The notes beneath the pieces are model-generated. The model was not told the origin of the DNA. It did no database searches and saw nothing but the letters and a program-made list of their open reading frames with translations. From Methylovulum sp. (GTDB taxonomy: Bacteria; Pseudomonadota; Gammaproteobacteria; Methylococcales; Methylomonadaceae), in the NCBI GenBank assembly GCA_028712695.1, contig JAQTQZ010000002.1, positions 1 to 64,000 on the forward strand: DNA of 64,000 bases. Direction: 5' to 3'. Below are positions 19,425 through 28,889 of the stretch, piece by piece; within the stretch, counting starts at the first letter, position 1, and each line of letters begins with the position of its first letter. The position numbers and the translations under genes are program-made.

Positions 19425-20666
19425 TTAGTCGATAGTCTCCACCCAACTACAGCGATCCTTAACAATCTTAGCCGTGTTGGTGTTGCCGATGCCTTTGGCG
19501 ATGAGCGCAACCACCCGGTCATCGGTATCGTAACCGATATGGGCATCCATTGGATTGGCTAGTTTACCTAAACCAAAAGCGTCAAAAATAGTGGCGACGT
19601 TAATGTTAATGTTGGTGACGTCAATACATAACCGTGAATCCAAATATTTTTCTACAAAACCATGTGGAATAGCATAGCTGAGCAAGTCATTCGGGTCGCT
19701 AAACGCGATGATGGGTGTTTTGGCTAGCATGCGTTGGTCATATTTTTCGCCTTCGGGTTTGCAGTAAGCGGCGTTTTGATTGCTCACTTCTGGCATTTTA
19801 CGGCCGAGTTGCAGCATGGGTAATTGATTGGACATCATATAAATTGGGATTTCTTTATTTTTTAATGCGTTTCTGAATCCAACATCACGCTTGTCCAGCA
19901 ACGTGGCGATGCGCTGCATGCCGTCAATAGTGATACGGCTGCCTAAGCTGTGCGAGACAAACGCATATTGGTCCTTAAGGATATTTGCGGCGGTGCTGTC
20001 ATCATTAAACGAACAGGCTTGGCTGACATCGTCAGGCAAGTCTTTCCAAGTGCTTTTAGTCATCCAGCAAAAGGCTTGTGCGAAGGAAACCAGGATGTCT
20101 TCCCTGCTGTCGCCTAGATAAATGATAGGGTCTGGCCCCGTATCATTGGAAAACTTCTTCATCAAATCATTGACTTCAGCCCTACGGAAGGAGTATTCGC
20201 CCGAATTGTCATAAGCCAGCACTTCCTTTTGCGCGGCGGTAATTGCAGACCAGGTCAATTCATAAAACAACAGCTCACGGCTTCTGTCTTTGCTTAAGAG
20301 CCGCGTGATGCGCAGATTGCCTAGGTTTTTACTATTATCGAGCCGGTGGGTCAGGGTAATTGTCTTGTATTGCCTGGAGATCACCGGCAAATCCAGTTCT
20401 TTAGCCAGTTTTTCTGAAAATTGGGTGGCGTATCCTGGTAGGTGGTTGCCTACGCCGTGTATCATCAACACCTTCATTTTGCCGTTTTTGTTGTTCAAAA
20501 AAGGGCTAATGCCGTTAAAGGGTCTGCCCCATATTTCACAAAGACGGGTATCGGCGGATGCCTGCTTTTCTAAGAAGGCCTCGGCCATGCCTTTGCCAAG
20601 GCTGGTGCAACCGCTGAAGGTGCTGGTGATAAGTAGGGCAAGCAATGGGATGGCGGTTGGTTTCAT
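19425..20666 (-). CDS. Lipoprotein with alpha/beta-hydrolase-like region, unknown function
   Basis: ATG at 20666 gives a lipoprotein signal MKPTAIPLLALLITSTFSGC; a TTG or ATG ten codons upstream is also in frame. About residue 60 onward reads KMKVLMIHGVGNHLPGYA, the beta strand and oxyanion turn of a serine hydrolase, and later AFVSHSLGSRITIDG, a GxSxG-like nucleophile elbow (S-H-S-L-G). The 413-residue length is larger than a minimal hydrolase. It may be a membrane-bound esterase or lipase. No neighbour suggests a substrate. Confidence 0.6.
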   Translation of the reverse strand: MKPTAIPLLALLITSTFSGCTSLGKGMAEAFLEKQASADTRLCEIWGRPFNGISPFLNNKNGKMKVLMIHGVGNHLPGYATQFSEKLAKELDLPVISRQYKTITLTHRLDNSKNLGNLRITRLLSKDRSRELLFYELTWSAITAAQKEVLAYDNSGEYSFRRAEVNDLMKKFSNDTGPDPIIYLGDSREDILVSFAQAFCWMTKSTWKDLPDDVSQACSFNDDSTAANILKDQYAFVSHSLGSRITIDGMQRIATLLDKRDVGFRNALKNKEIPIYMMSNQLPMLQLGRKMPEVSNQNAAYCKPEGEKYDQRMLAKTPIIAFSDPNDLLSYAIPHGFVEKYLDSRLCIDVTNININVATIFDAFGLGKLANPMDAHIGYDTDDRVVALIAKGIGNTNTAKIVKDRCSWVETID

Positions 20667-20804
20667 GGCATCTTTGACAGTAAATTGGTTTCTCATGGTG
20701 TGTCAGTAAAATTTGACATCGGTTACCCGTGCAATTATTACAGATTTTTTAGGGATATGAAGTTTCTGATGTGTTCGTTTTGCTATTATTTATGCAGCGT
20801 ACAG

Positions 20805-20810
20805 TATAAT
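20805..20810 (+). promoter_or_regulatory. Possible -10 element for the manC-like gene
   Basis: TATAAT occurs 78 bp before the start, in an AT-rich gap. A TTGCTA at 20780-20785 could be a -35 with a rather long 19-bp spacer. It is a weak prediction. Confidence 0.3.
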
Positions 20811-20887
20811 AAGCGTATTTGCCGCGTAGTCTGAAAGCAGTTGCACAAAGAATGGCACAGATTTTAAAACCCTAAGGAAAACATATT

Positions 20888-22288
20888 ATGATTCCGGTGA
20901 TTCTATCAGGCGGCTCAGGAACACGGCTGTGGCCTTTGTCCAGAGGCCAGTACCCTAAACAATTTTTGCCCTTGGTTTCTGAACATACTATGGTTCAGGA
21001 AACGATGCTTAGGTTAGTGGGTCTTCAAGGGCTACAAGCACCTATTGCAGTTTGCAATGAAGACCATCGTTTTATGATGGCGGAGCAGTTATGGGAAATA
21101 GGGGTGAAGCCTGCAGGCATTATTCTTGAACCGATGGGCAAAAACACCGCGCCTGCGGTGGCTATGGCGGCGTTAAGTGCGGCTTCTGAAGAGGATGTAT
21201 TGCTAGTGCTGCCTGCCGATCATGTGATAGCGGATGTCGGGGCATTCCATAAGGCGGCTGTCCAGGCGCAACGGCTTGCAGAGCAGGGGTATTTGGTCAC
21301 TTTTGGCATTGTGGCAAGCGAGCCTGAGACCGGATACGGTTATATCAAACGTGATGCAGCGGTGCAGGGTGAAGCGTTTAAAGTGGCGGCGTTTGTTGAA
21401 AAACCGGACTTGGAAACCGCAACCCAATATGTGCAAAGCGGCGATTATTTTTGGAATAGCGGCATGTTCGCCTTTAAAGCAGGTAGCTTCTTAAAGGAGC
21501 TGGAAAAGTTTAATCCGGCTATGTTGGCGGTATGTCGGGATGCCTTAAAAGAGGCTAAAATAGATCTGGATTTTGTCCGTCTGGACAAAGATATTTTTGC
21601 CGCCTGTCCGGCGGATTCTATTGACTATGCGGTTATGGAAAAAACGGATAAAGCCGTGGTTATCCCATTGGATGCGGGTTGGAATGATGTCGGTTCTTGG
21701 TCGGCTTTGTGGGATGTGACGGCTAAAGATGTTTTTGGCAATGCCATTAGCGGTGATGTCTTAACGCTGGATAGCCATAACTCGTTCATCCACGCTGAAA
21801 ACAAACTGGTTGCGGTTATCGGTGTGCATGATCTGGTGGTGGTCGAAACGGATGACGCCGTGATGATTGCGCCCAAAGACCGGGTGCAGGAAGTCAAAGC
21901 CATTGTGGATCAGTTAAAAAAACGTCAGCGTAGCGAAGCCGATGTCCACCGCAAAGTCTACCGCCCTTGGGGGCATTATCATTCAATCGATGAGGCCGAG
22001 CGCCACCAGACCAAACGGATTGTCGTTAAACCAGGGGCAAAACTGTCAGTGCAAAAACATCATCACCGCGCGGAACATTGGGTGGTTGTTAAAGGGACTG
22101 CCTTGGTGACTAAAGGCGGCGAACAGTTTTTGCTGACCGAAAATGAATCCACTTATATCCCTCTTGGTGTTATCCATTGCCTCGAAAATCCGGGTGTGAT
22201 CCCCTTGGAGATAGTCGAGGTGCAGTCGGGAAGTTATTTGGGTGAAGATGATATTGTGCGTTTTAACGACCAATACGGGCGTATGTAG
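20888..22288 (+). CDS. manC: Mannose-1-phosphate guanylyltransferase/mannose-6-phosphate isomerase
   Basis: A bifunctional ManC/AlgA/XanB-type enzyme of 466 residues that makes GDP-mannose. The nucleotidyltransferase starts ILSGGSGTRLWPLSRGQYPK with the pyrophosphorylase signature; the metal-binding region FVEKPD is about 165. The C-terminal cupin isomerase domain (about 350-466) has RPWGHYHSID and VQKHHHRAEHW. GDP-mannose serves exopolysaccharide or LPS synthesis. galU follows by 58 bp and makes UDP-glucose. Confidence 0.92.
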   Translation: MIPVILSGGSGTRLWPLSRGQYPKQFLPLVSEHTMVQETMLRLVGLQGLQAPIAVCNEDHRFMMAEQLWEIGVKPAGIILEPMGKNTAPAVAMAALSAASEEDVLLVLPADHVIADVGAFHKAAVQAQRLAEQGYLVTFGIVASEPETGYGYIKRDAAVQGEAFKVAAFVEKPDLETATQYVQSGDYFWNSGMFAFKAGSFLKELEKFNPAMLAVCRDALKEAKIDLDFVRLDKDIFAACPADSIDYAVMEKTDKAVVIPLDAGWNDVGSWSALWDVTAKDVFGNAISGDVLTLDSHNSFIHAENKLVAVIGVHDLVVVETDDAVMIAPKDRVQEVKAIVDQLKKRQRSEADVHRKVYRPWGHYHSIDEAERHQTKRIVVKPGAKLSVQKHHHRAEHWVVVKGTALVTKGGEQFLLTENESTYIPLGVIHCLENPGVIPLEIVEVQSGSYLGEDDIVRFNDQYGRM

Positions 22289-22346
22289 AATCCGCTATGC
22301 CAGTTTTATTGGAGTTGTCTTTTTTAGTATTGAATAGGAAAAATTA

Positions 22347-23231
22347 ATGAATAAAAAAATCACCAAAGCAGTGTTCCCTGTTGCCGGTTTAGGCTCGCGC
22401 TTTTTACCTGCGACCAAAGCCATGCCTAAGGAAATGTTGCCTATTGTCGATAAACCGTTAATGCAGTATGCGGTGGAAGAAGCGATTGCTGCCGGTATCG
22501 ACACTATGATTTTTATTACTGGCCGCACCAAAAATGCCATCACCGATCATTTCGACAAGGCTTACGAGCTGGAAACCGAACTGGAAACACGCGGTAAAAC
22601 CGAATTGTTGAAACTGTTGCGGGACATTGTGCCGCCACATGTGTCTTGTGTCTATATCCGCCAGTCAGAAGCGTTAGGCTTGGGGCATGCAGTTTATTGC
22701 GCCCGGCCGGTAGTCGGTGATGAGCCCTTTGCCGTTATCCTGCCGGATGATTTGATCGAGGATGGTAGCCGGGGATGTATGGCACAAATGGTCAAGCTGT
22801 ACAATGAAAGCGAATGTTCCATCTTAGGGGTTGAAACTGTTGATCCTAGCGAAACCGATAAATACGGCATTGTTAGGACGGCTGATTTTTCAGGAACGTC
22901 GGGCTCGGTTGAGTTAATTGTCGAAAAGCCTAAGCCTGAAGTCGCCCCGTCAAATTTAGCTGTAGTTGGCCGTTATATCCTCACCCCTGCTATTTTTGAC
23001 AAAATTAAGAATACCGGTCGGGGCGCAGGCGGAGAAATCCAATTGACCGACGCCATTGCTGATTTGTTGGAAGATGAAAAAGTGTTGGCCTATAAGTTTG
23101 CCGGCAAGCGTTACGATTGTGGTTCTAAGTTGGGCTTTTTGATTGCTACTGTAGAGTACGGTTTATTGCATAGTGAATTAAAGGGTGGGTTTTTAGCTTA
23201 TCTGAAAGGGTTGGTTGCGGATAAGGGCTAA
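22347..23231 (+). CDS. galU: UTP-glucose-1-phosphate uridylyltransferase
   Basis: GalU makes UDP-glucose. The 294-residue protein opens [23 protein letters not shown], split here in the family motif, followed by [18 protein letters not shown] and EKPKPE. The K-to-A-to-M-P-K-E region is the UTP-binding loop. It follows the manC-like gene, forming a nucleotide-sugar pair. Confidence 0.94.
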   Translation: MNKKITKAVFPVAGLGSRFLPATKAMPKEMLPIVDKPLMQYAVEEAIAAGIDTMIFITGRTKNAITDHFDKAYELETELETRGKTELLKLLRDIVPPHVSCVYIRQSEALGLGHAVYCARPVVGDEPFAVILPDDLIEDGSRGCMAQMVKLYNESECSILGVETVDPSETDKYGIVRTADFSGTSGSVELIVEKPKPEVAPSNLAVVGRYILTPAIFDKIKNTGRGAGGEIQLTDAIADLLEDEKVLAYKFAGKRYDCGSKLGFLIATVEYGLLHSELKGGFLAYLKGLVADKG

Positions 23232-23388
23232 TCTTGTGATTGGGTTGTGCCTTACTGAAACAGGAAGGGGATAAACCGGACTTCCTAAACCCCCGATGTT
23301 ATAGACAGAAGCTAATCAATCTGTAGGCAACTTCATATATAATGTCGGGCTTGTTTGCCATATCCCCGTAATACACACTTTAACTTAC

Positions 23389-23622
23389 ATGCGAAAAAAG
23401 AAGACAGCAACGTTATTTGAGGACTCGCTCTTTGAACTTGAGCAACTTGTTGCCCAACTTGAGCAAGGCGATATATCCTTGGAAGAATCATTAAAAGCCT
23501 TTGAACGTGGCGTCAACCTTACCCGAACCTGTCAAAAAGCTTTGCAAGAGGCGGAACAGAAAGTTCAGATCCTAATAGAAAAAAACGGCACTCAAACCCT
23601 GGAGCCCTTTACCGATGAGTAA
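23389..23622 (+). CDS. xseB: Exodeoxyribonuclease VII small subunit
   Basis: A 77-residue Xse[32 protein letters not shown] and a coiled-coil-like tail. It partners XseA to degrade single-stranded DNA. It overlaps ispA by 8 bp in the standard xseB-ispA-dxs order. A TATAAT at 23338-23343, 45 bp upstream, is a possible -10 but has no good -35. Confidence 0.9.
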   Translation: MRKKKTATLFEDSLFELEQLVAQLEQGDISLEESLKAFERGVNLTRTCQKALQEAEQKVQILIEKNGTQTLEPFTDE

Positions 23623-24511
23623 TGCGTTAAAAGAATACCTTAGTTTTTGTCAAAACCATGTGGAAAGGGCGCTAGAGCAGCGGTTGCCTGGTGAACAGAT
23701 ACTTCCGCAAAAACTGCATAGCGCGATGCGCTATTGTGTGCTGGATGGTGGCAAGCGTATGCGGCCCATGTTGACTTATTGCACCGGAAAAACGCTGGGT
23801 ATTGCACCGGAAGCGCTTGATGGGCCAGCGTGTGCCGTTGAAATGATCCATGTCTATTCGTTGATCCATGATGATCTGCCAGCAATGGACGATGACGATT
23901 TAAGGCGAGGAAAACCGACCTGCCATGTTGCCTTCGATGAAGCCACCGCTATTTTGACCGGTGATGCGTTGCAAGCATTGGCATTTGAAATATTGGCCCA
24001 CGATCCCAGTATTATAGTCAACGCAGAAAATCGGCTGAAAATGATTGCCGCCCTTGCTAAGGCAAGCGGTTCGCAAGGTATGGTGGGCGGACAGGCGATT
24101 GACCTGGAATCGGTAGGGACAAAACTGAATTTGCCTGAGTTGGAAAACATGCACATCCATAAAACCGGTGCCTTGATCCGCGCTAGCGTCACTATGGCGA
24201 CGTTGGCAAAGGCCGATGTAGATCCTGCGCTTGCGATAAAATTGGACCATTATGCTAAATGTATTGGCTTATCCTTTCAGGTTAAAGACGATATTTTGGA
24301 CGAAGAAAGCGATACCGCCACGCTAGGTAAAACTCAAGGTAAAGATAAGGATAATGACAAGCCCACTTACCCTGCTCTTTTGGGTTTGGCTGGAGCCAAA
24401 CAAAAGGCTCAGGAATTGCATGAAATGGCGCTGGAAAATTTAAGTGTTTTTGGCAAAGAGGCTGATCTTTTGCGTGACTTGTCGCTTTATATCATTCAAC
24501 GAGACCATTAA
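23615..24511 (+). CDS. ispA: Farnesyl diphosphate synthase
   Basis: IspA condenses DMAPP with two IPP to FPP, the precursor of squalene and hopanoids. The 298-residue protein has the first aspartate motif [14 protein letters not shown], with the KPTCH motif, and the second [17 protein letters not shown] motif is near residue 45. It overlaps xseB. FPP feeds the squalene synthase encoded at 30457-31632. Confidence 0.95.
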   Translation: MSNALKEYLSFCQNHVERALEQRLPGEQILPQKLHSAMRYCVLDGGKRMRPMLTYCTGKTLGIAPEALDGPACAVEMIHVYSLIHDDLPAMDDDDLRRGKPTCHVAFDEATAILTGDALQALAFEILAHDPSIIVNAENRLKMIAALAKASGSQGMVGGQAIDLESVGTKLNLPELENMHIHKTGALIRASVTMATLAKADVDPALAIKLDHYAKCIGLSFQVKDDILDEESDTATLGKTQGKDKDNDKPTYPALLGLAGAKQKAQELHEMALENLSVFGKEADLLRDLSLYIIQRDH

Positions 24512-24594
24512 TTACCTACTTGATCACTAGGAAATGAAGCGGGATAATCACGTGGCGGGTTCAAGCCGCGCCAACTCAAGGAATCGATTTTTAC

Positions 24595-26457
24595 ATGAAC
24601 ACATCACATCATTACCCGCTGCTCGACACCATCGCCAGTCCGGCGGACGTGCGCAGCCTTCCCCGTGAGCTCCTCAAGCCGCTGGCGAAGGAGCTGCGGG
24701 AGTTTTTGACCCAGACCGTGAGCGTGTCGGGCGGGCACTTTTCCGCCGGGCTCGGCACCGTCGAGCTGACCGTCGCGCTGCACTACGTCTTCGACACCCC
24801 GTCCGACCAGCTGGTCTGGGACGTCGGCCACCAGGCCTACCCGCACAAGATCCTCACCGGCCGCAAGGGGCGCATGGCGACCATCCGCAGCCGTGACGGC
24901 ATCTGCGCCTTCCCCAGCCGCCAAGAGAGCGAATACGACGCCTTCGGGGTCGGCCACTCCAGCACCTCCATCAGCGCCGCGCTGGGCATGGCGATAGCGG
25001 CGGGCCTGAAGGGCGAGGACAAACAAATGGTCGCCATCATCGGCGACGGCAGCATCACCGGCGGCATGGCCTACGAGGCCATGAACCACGCCGGCGCCAT
25101 CGACGCCAACCTGCTCGTCATCCTCAACGACAACGACATGTCCATCTCCCCGAACGTCGGCGCGATGAACAACTACCTGTCCAAGATCCTGTCCAGCCGC
25201 TTCTACTCCTCCGTGCGCGAAGAAAGCAAAAAAGTGCTCGGCAAGATGCCCACCGTCTGGGAACTGGCGCGGCGCACCGAAGAGCATGTCAAAGGCATGA
25301 TCGTGCCCGGCACCCTGTTTGAAGAACTCGGCTTTAACTACATCGGCCCGATCGACGGCCACGACCTGGATGTCCTGGTCTCGACCCTGGAAAACCTCAA
25401 ACACATCAGCGGCCCGCGCTTCCTGCATATCGTCACCAAAAAAGGCAAAGGCTACGGCCCCGCCGAAAAAGACCCCTTGGCCTACCACGGCGTGCCCGCG
25501 TTCGACCCCGCCCAGGACAGCCTGCCCAAATCCGCCCCGTCGCCGCACCCCACCTACACCGAAGTGTTCGGCACCTGGCTGTGCGACATGGCCGCACAGG
25601 ACGACCGCCTGCTCGGCATCACCCCCGCCATGCGCGAAGGCTCCGGGCTGGTCAACTTCTCACAACGCTTCCCCGACCGCTACTTCGACGTCGCCATCGC
25701 CGAACAGCATGCCGTCACCCTGGCGGCCGGGCAGGCCTGCCAAGGCGCCAAACCCGTCGTCGCCATCTACTCCACCTTCCTGCAGCGCGGCTACGACCAG
25801 CTCATCCACGACGTCGCCCTGCAAAACCTCGACGTCCTGTTCGCCCTCGACCGTGCCGGCCTGGTCGGCCCCGACGGCCCCACCCATGCCGGCAGCTTCG
25901 ATTACAGCTTCCTGCGCTGCATCCCCAACCTGGTCATCATGGCCCCCGCCGATGAAAACGAATGCCGGCAAATGCTGACCACCGGCTTTCTCCATCCCGG
26001 CCCCGCGGCCGTGCGCTACCCGCGCGGCAAAGGCCCCGGCGTCGCCGTGCAGCCGGGCCTGGACAGCCTGCCCCTCGGCAAGGGCGAAGTGCGCCACCAC
26101 GGCAGCCGCATCGCCATCCTCGCTTGGGGCAGCATGGTCGCCCCCGCGCTGGCCGTCGGCAAACAGCTGGGCGCCACCGTCGTCAACATGCGCTTTGTCA
26201 AGCCCCTGGACGGCGGGCTCGTCCTGGAGCTTGCCAAAAGCCATGACAGCTTCGTCACCGTCGAGGAGAACGTCATCGCCGGCGGGGCGGGCAGCGCGGT
26301 CAACGAGTTCCTGCAGGCGCAGAAGGTCCTGATGCCGGTGCTGAACCTCGGCCTGCCCGACTGCTTCGTCGAGCAGGGCACTCGCGAGGAGCTGCTGGCG
26401 CTGTGCGGCCTGGATGTGCCGGGGATTTTGGCTTCGGTTGAATCATTCTGTGCCTGA
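24595..26457 (+). CDS. dxs: 1-deoxy-D-xylulose-5-phosphate synthase, copy 1
   Basis: DXS makes DXP from pyruvate and glyceraldehyde 3-phosphate, using thiamine diphosphate; it starts the MEP pathway. The 620-residue protein has [18 protein letters not shown] (TPP-binding), [12 protein letters not shown] and [16 protein letters not shown]. It lies in the canonical xseB-ispA-dxs order, 83 bp after ispA. Only about the first 11 residues differ from copy 2 at 37910-39772; the remaining DNA is almost identical. GC is near two-thirds, far above the neighbours, which is evidence of transfer or a strong codon bias. Confidence 0.95.
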   Translation: MNTSHHYPLLDTIASPADVRSLPRELLKPLAKELREFLTQTVSVSGGHFSAGLGTVELTVALHYVFDTPSDQLVWDVGHQAYPHKILTGRKGRMATIRSRDGICAFPSRQESEYDAFGVGHSSTSISAALGMAIAAGLKGEDKQMVAIIGDGSITGGMAYEAMNHAGAIDANLLVILNDNDMSISPNVGAMNNYLSKILSSRFYSSVREESKKVLGKMPTVWELARRTEEHVKGMIVPGTLFEELGFNYIGPIDGHDLDVLVSTLENLKHISGPRFLHIVTKKGKGYGPAEKDPLAYHGVPAFDPAQDSLPKSAPSPHPTYTEVFGTWLCDMAAQDDRLLGITPAMREGSGLVNFSQRFPDRYFDVAIAEQHAVTLAAGQACQGAKPVVAIYSTFLQRGYDQLIHDVALQNLDVLFALDRAGLVGPDGPTHAGSFDYSFLRCIPNLVIMAPADENECRQMLTTGFLHPGPAAVRYPRGKGPGVAVQPGLDSLPLGKGEVRHHGSRIAILAWGSMVAPALAVGKQLGATVVNMRFVKPLDGGLVLELAKSHDSFVTVEENVIAGGAGSAVNEFLQAQKVLMPVLNLGLPDCFVEQGTREELLALCGLDVPGILASVESFCA

Positions 26458-26459
26458 TT
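24628..26459 (+). repeat. 1832-bp near-identical repeat, dxs copy 1
   Basis: This stretch matches 37943-39774 with five single-base differences that I can find (26268, 26382, 26385, 26391 and 26392). All are synonymous and lie near the 3' end. The match starts at codon 12 of dxs and stops two bases after the stop codon. Confidence 0.93.
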
Positions 26460-26536
26460 ATAGGGTTGCGGGTTACCTGACGGCGGATGCCTGAAGGCGT
26501 TATTAAAAGTTAAATTCTAACCAGATAGAACTCACT

Positions 26537-27052
26537 ATGCACAGATTAAGAAGTAAAATCCGCGATATTCCAGATTTCCCTAAATCCGGTATTGTCTTCA
26601 AGGACATTACGCCATTAGTGAAAGACCCTGCCACTTTGAGATTGTCTGTGCACCAACTGTTACAGCCTTTTTTGGGGCGCGATATAACGGCTGTGGCAGG
26701 TATGGAGGCACGGGGGTTTATTTTTGGTTCTTTAGTCGCATGGGAACTGGGCTTGCCTTTTATACCGCTCAGAAAACCGGGCAAACTACCTTATGATGTA
26801 CAAAGCGTATCTTATGATTTGGAATACGGATCAGCGGAGTTGGAGGCGCATATTGATGCGTTTGAGGCTAATGACCGGGTTTTATTGATTGATGATTTGT
26901 TGGCTACGGGTGGTACAGCAAAAGCAAGCTGTGAGTTGGTGGAAAAGCTCGGGGCGACAGTGGAAGCCTGCGCGTTTGTTGTGGAGCTGGATTTCCTTGA
27001 AGGTAGAAAAAAGCTCAGTGGCTACGAAGTGCATTCATTGCTGCACTTTTAA
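26537..27052 (+). CDS. apt: Adenine phosphoribosyltransferase
   Basis: Apt salvages adenine to AMP with PRPP. The 171-residue protein has the PRPP motif VLLIDDLLATGGTAKA (about 115-130). The start IRDIPDFPKSGIVFKDITP is typical. It follows dxs copy 1 by 79 bp but is ordinary in base composition. Confidence 0.95.
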   Translation: MHRLRSKIRDIPDFPKSGIVFKDITPLVKDPATLRLSVHQLLQPFLGRDITAVAGMEARGFIFGSLVAWELGLPFIPLRKPGKLPYDVQSVSYDLEYGSAELEAHIDAFEANDRVLLIDDLLATGGTAKASCELVEKLGATVEACAFVVELDFLEGRKKLSGYEVHSLLHF

Positions 27053-27072
27053 GGCGACGGGGCAATAAAAAA

Positions 27073-27118
27073 GACACAAGACATAAATTAGGGAGCGGCA
27101 ATTGTCTTGTGTCGAAAA
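27073..27118. terminator. Hairpin between convergent apt and mlaA
   Basis: Arms GACACAAGACA (27073-27083) and TGTCTTGTGTC (27103-27113) are perfect 11-bp complements with a 19-base loop, then GAAAATTTTT. It sits 20 bp after apt and could end transcription from both sides. The long loop makes it less canonical. Confidence 0.5.
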
Positions 27119-27207
27119 TTTTTACAGGTAGGTGGGCTTTTTGTTTAGGGCTACACGGTTATTTTTTTTAATTATGAAAGACTTGGCTTTGAATAAAGCC
27201 TAGTACC

Positions 27208-28173
27208 TTAACGGCGATAAAATGGCTGTTTTTTTCGGCTCTTAAGGTGTAATTTATCAGCCTTATTGCCCGCATCTTCAAGTGTTTTTGCGGTTTCATC
27301 AAACGACTTTGTTACGCCAAGAAAAGACTGTCCGGCCTCTTCGAATGTTTGGTTGCTGCTGGAGTCATTTTTTATGGGTTGGCTGGGAGTAGTAGTGGAG
27401 CCTGCACTTTCGGCGTCAAATTCGTCCAGTTCATCATACAAGTCTGTGTTTGCTGCCGATTTTCCGTCCGTAGCCAAGCCGCCCCGCCATTGTAGAAAAG
27501 ATTCCCGGGTAAACACATAGGGGTCTAGCGCGGCTTCATCAATGAATTTCAATGCACCCTCGGCATTTGCTCGGGCGTTTAGCAGTGACAGCAGTTGCAC
27601 GGGTGCGCCTACATAGCTTGAGGGATTTGCGGCCGTATCAAAAATGGCGCCTGGAATACCCCGCACGGTTGTGGGGCCTAGCAAAGGTATGATCAAGTAA
27701 GGGCCGCGTGGAATTCCCCATACGGCCAGTGTTTGGTCGAAATCTTCCTCGTTTTGTTCTAAGCCTGCGTCTTTAGCAACGTCTACTAAGCCTAATAGGC
27801 CCAATGATGAATTGATTGCAAAGCGTCCGGTGTCTTTTGCGCTTTGCTTAAGCTTGGCTTGCAAAACATCATTTATGATTACGTTTATGTTCTTTAGATT
27901 ATTATAAAAATTAAATACGCTAGTTTGTACAAATTGCGGCGTTATTGCCTTATAGGCGCTGGCGATAGGCGCGGCGACGTAATCGTCGACGCTATCATTA
28001 AAAACAAATGTTTTCCGGTTTATGCGCTCATAAGGGTCGGCCTTGCTTAGTGTTGGTTGAGTCCCGGTATTTGTGGTTGCGCAGCCGCTGTTCAGAATAA
28101 ACAGGCCAGCTAGCATGAGGAAAAAGGCACGCTGGCGTTTATTGGGGCGCATGATATTACGAAGGGTGTTCAT
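27208..28173 (-). CDS. mlaA: MlaA/VacJ family lipoprotein
   Basis: MlaA is an outer-membrane lipoprotein that removes misplaced phospholipids and hands them to MlaC. The protein has 321 residues with a lipoprotein signal ending LFILNSGC and the family core YERINRKTFVFNDSVDD, PQFVQTSVFNFYNNLKNIN and GPYLIIPLLGPTTVRG. It is next to an MlaC-like gene and hpnH, so it may act on hopanoids or lipids bound with them. The C-terminal tail (about 225-321) is acidic, serine-rich and probably unstructured. Confidence 0.88.
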   Translation of the reverse strand: MNTLRNIMRPNKRQRAFFLMLAGLFILNSGCATTNTGTQPTLSKADPYERINRKTFVFNDSVDDYVAAPIASAYKAITPQFVQTSVFNFYNNLKNINVIINDVLQAKLKQSAKDTGRFAINSSLGLLGLVDVAKDAGLEQNEEDFDQTLAVWGIPRGPYLIIPLLGPTTVRGIPGAIFDTAANPSSYVGAPVQLLSLLNARANAEGALKFIDEAALDPYVFTRESFLQWRGGLATDGKSAANTDLYDELDEFDAESAGSTTTPSQPIKNDSSSNQTFEEAGQSFLGVTKSFDETAKTLEDAGNKADKLHLKSRKKQPFYRR

Positions 28174-28184
28174 TGCTATAAAAC

Positions 28185-28802
28185 CTATAGTTTCGAATAG
28201 TTATCAATTTTTTCGGTAATTTTGGTTATTAAAGCATCAAAGCCTTCGCGTTGTAAAACGGCTGTGTATTCCGAACGTTTTAACGCCAGGTCGCTGACAC
28301 CATTGGCAATGATATTGATGATGCGCCAACTATTGCCTTGTTCTTTTAGCATGTAGTCGAATTTCACGTCTTTTTCGTCAGGGATGCTTAGGTGCGTATG
28401 GATAACGACGCCGCCCCGAGTCGTCTCTTCTTCTGAATCAAAGTCAAATGATTCGCCGTCATAGTCTTTAAAGTTGTGCGCATAAGAAGCGACGCTTAGC
28501 TTGGTGAATACATCAACCAGCTGTTTTTGCTGAGACTCAGACAATTTTTCCCATTCTTTACCAACCACAATACGGGCAATTTTTGGCAAGTCATGGCTTT
28601 GGGTGACGGCATCATGCAGTTTGCTGTAGCGGCCGGAATAGCCAGCGCTTTTGCCCGTTTTCATGACATCTATCAGTTCATTTTGAAAGCTTTCGACAAC
28701 TTGCTTGGCAGTTGCCGTGCTTTGGTTTTCTGCGCTTGCTGTGGCTGTCGAAAACAAAAAGGCTATAAGCACGGTAGCCAGCTTAATGTGTTTTAAACCC
28801 AT
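28185..28802 (-). CDS. MlaC/HpnM-like periplasmic lipid-transport protein
   Basis: A 205-residue MlaC (Ttg2D) family protein with a cleavable signal ending TATASAEN. The family segment YSKLHDAVTQSHDLPKIARI and the C-terminal NSWRIINIIANGVSDLALKR are visible. In hopanoid clusters this family is called HpnM. Its position between mlaA and hpnH, with hopanoid synthesis genes just beyond, fits that name; phospholipid transport remains possible. Confidence 0.8.
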   Translation of the reverse strand: MGLKHIKLATVLIAFLFSTATASAENQSTATAKQVVESFQNELIDVMKTGKSAGYSGRYSKLHDAVTQSHDLPKIARIVVGKEWEKLSESQQKQLVDVFTKLSVASYAHNFKDYDGESFDFDSEEETTRGGVVIHTHLSIPDEKDVKFDYMLKEQGNSWRIINIIANGVSDLALKRSEYTAVLQREGFDALITKITEKIDNYSKL

Positions 28803-28889
28803 AAATTAGAAACCTCGTAAAAATAACAGCACAAATAGATTAAGTAGCGTTTTAAGCGATAACCGCGAATTCCCTCCGAAAGAAAATTG

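Noticed and set aside
24538-24590. A GGCGGGTTCAAGCCGC sequence resembling a tRNA T-arm before dxs copy 1
   Set aside because: No upstream acceptor, D-arm or anticodon arm is found, and the stem pairing is incomplete.
24604-25548. Long minus-strand frame inside dxs copy 1 (and its twin at 37904-38863)
   Set aside because: It is an antisense frame kept open by the high GC and lack of stops; the sense strand codes DXS and the encoded antisense protein is a low-complexity alanine/glycine/valine sequence.
25319-25978. Plus-strand frame of proline/serine/threonine-rich protein inside dxs
   Set aside because: It is an out-of-frame shadow produced by GC-rich codons, repeated in the second copy.
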